Assembly (NCBI GenBank): GCA_947497265.1 | Contig: CANMFP010000003.1 | Span: forward strand, 62,001 to 126,000 | Source: an uncultured Isoptericola sp. | Lineage (GTDB): Bacteria > Actinomycetota > Actinomycetes > Actinomycetales > Cellulomonadaceae | Reading direction: 5' to 3' | Length of the DNA stretch: 64,000 bases | Shown here: positions 63,109 to 64,000 of the stretch, one piece after another | How positions within the stretch are numbered: position 1 is the first letter of the stretch | Layout of the letters: every line of letters begins with the position of its first letter | Made by a program: the position numbers and the translations under genes | Notes under the pieces: model-generated | The model's input: only the letters and a program-made list of their open reading frames with translations | What the model was told of the DNA's origin: nothing | Databases searched by the model: none

Positions 63109-64000
63109 GGTGCGTCCTGCGGAAGGCGCACGAGCGCGACGTGGACGGCGCCCTCCCGGTCGGTGCCGGAGATCAGGGCACAGTCCTGCGGCGCGTCCGC
63201 GCCGGCGGCCCGGAGGGCGGCGAGCGCCGCCTGGAGCTGCACGAGCCCGGACGCGGAGCCGACGTCACCGGTGTGCGCGGCGGCGTCGACCACGGAGACC
63301 GTCCGGAACTCTTCCGCGCCGAGGAGGCGTGCCGCGGCGCGCGTCTCGGCGGAGTCGGGGCCGGCATCGCCGGGTGCGACGACGCGGACGTGGGGACGGT
63401 TCGCGGCGGTCGGCTCCGACCCGCCCAGGACACGCTCGAAGAGCTGGTGCAGCACGGACTCGGTCGACTCCGGGTCGATCGCCAGTGCCGAGTCCAGGCC
63501 GAGGATCTCGCCGACCGGCTCCTCGCCGGCACCTCGCGGCTCGACGAGCACGGCCGCGGCCCCCTCCCCGAGCGTCGTGCTCCCTCCCCACACCTGCTCG
63601 AGCCGGGCGCGGGCGGTCGACAGCTCCTCGCTCGCCCCGACGATCATCCGCCGCGCATGGCCGCTGTGCAGCAGCCGCACGGCGTAGGCGAGAGCGGTGA
63701 ACGAGCCGACGTGCCCCGTCGTGACCGTCGCGTTGGGGCCCTGGATCCGGTAGCGGATGGCGCACTGGCCGGCGGCGAAGTTCATCACCGTGTTGGGGAA
63801 TCGTGCCGGGTCGACGTGGAACGGGCGGACGCCGGTGAACGAGTCCCTCGTGAAGTCCATCGTCGACTGGATGCTGCCCATGGTGGTCGCGAGGACGATG
63901 CCGACGTCGGGCAGGTCCGGCGTCTCGTCCCCCGGTCCGGCGTCCATCCCGGGCAGGCGCCCCACCGCGTGCATCGCGAGCCCGGCTGCCCGGTCCAGGG
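63105..64000 (-). CDS. Ketosynthase-like protein without the active-site cysteine (5' end outside window)
   Basis: The last 298 residues of a KAS II-type fold protein; the start lies beyond 64000. Family features are LATTMGSIQST, FPNTVMNFAAGQCAI and TLGEGAAAVLVEPRG. Where active enzymes have TACxxG the sequence reads VTTGHVGSFTALAYA, with His in place of the catalytic Cys; the C-terminal histidines of the triad are also not in their usual context (AAAHTGDVGSASGLVQL). It therefore looks like a chain-length-factor partner (KS-beta) whose active KS-alpha should be just outside the window. Stop overlaps the PPTase GTG. Confidence 0.82.
   Translation of the reverse strand, partial: LDRAAGLAMHAVGRLPGMDAGPGDETPDLPDVGIVLATTMGSIQSTMDFTRDSFTGVRPFHVDPARFPNTVMNFAAGQCAIRYRIQGPNATVTTGHVGSFTALAYAVRLLHSGHARRMIVGASEELSTARARLEQVWGGSTTLGEGAAAVLVEPRGAGEEPVGEILGLDSALAIDPESTESVLHQLFERVLGGSEPTAANRPHVRVVAPGDAGPDSAETRAAARLLGAEEFRTVSVVDAAAHTGDVGSASGLVQLQAALAALRAAGADAPQDCALISGTDREGAVHVALVRLPQDAP

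Overview
The window is 64 kb of very GC-rich DNA with dense coding and strong G/C preference at third codon positions, so it comes from a high-GC Gram-positive actinobacterium. PEP carboxylase, a LuxR-type large ATP-binding regulator, a GAF/SpoIIE phosphatase and a CebR/CelR-type palindrome would fit the Cellulomonadaceae/Promicromonosporaceae group; that placement is inference and no marker gene such as rRNA is present. I see no tRNA, rRNA, CRISPR array or insertion sequence. The gene content is that of a chromosome.

Region by region. 1-5.9 kb: a zinc-ribbon membrane protein cut by the window edge, a small membrane protein, a PatB/MalY C-S lyase, an unknown protein and a GAF-GAF-SpoIIE-HATPase phosphatase. 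5.9-13.3 kb: housekeeping and stress genes (ECF sigma factor with a SnoaL-like tail, 5'-3' exonuclease, CutC, PEP carboxylase, ThiD/PdxK-type kinase, endonuclease IV). 13.3-26 kb: two similar modules of histidine kinase, NarL-type regulator, ABC ATPase and ABC permease, separated by a NUC-type nuclease and two tandem membrane-anchored beta-propeller proteins. 26-34 kb: metallo-beta-lactamase-fold protein, Zur-boxed AztD-like zinc chaperone, potassium channel coupled to a YibE/F protein, DMT transporter, SRPBCC protein, CPBP protease-like protein and iron-boxed heme oxygenase. 34-45 kb: a large secreted subtilase, RidA, a LAL-type LuxR regulator, DinB, RlmC and an FUSC transporter. 45-57 kb: an arginine-to-proline catabolic pair with a divergent AsnC regulator, a lipoprotein, a secreted 5'-nucleotidase carrying chitin-binding modules, SDR with divergent XRE regulator, GH25 lysozyme, a DUF255 thioredoxin-like protein and a second SRPBCC protein. 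56.9-64 kb: the left part of a biosynthetic cluster, with a LuxR-type regulator facing one tightly overlapping minus-strand operon encoding ketosynthase-like protein, phosphopantetheinyl transferase read in frame into an acyl carrier protein, double-hotdog dehydratase, ketoreductase, HCCA-isomerase-like protein, alpha/beta hydrolase and cytochrome P450. The cluster continues beyond the right edge.

Three features run through the whole window. First, some 28 independently transcribed genes have a -10-like hexamer (xAnnnT, for example TACGCT) ending exactly 6 or 7 nt before the start codon, the signature of leaderless mRNAs; about ten others have Shine-Dalgarno sequences instead. Second, operons are stitched by 1-4 nt start/stop overlaps (ATGA, GTGA, TGATG). 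Third, many gene ends, most of them convergent, carry long, nearly perfect inverted repeats that probably act as terminators, in some cases with the stop codons themselves inside the stem.

The most unusual items are the PPTase-ACP in-frame arrangement, the P450 frame without a stop codon that runs antisense through its neighbouring regulator, the Cys-less ketosynthase-like protein, an orphan CebR/CelR-like operator, and the two-gene equivalent of cyanobacterial AgrE.
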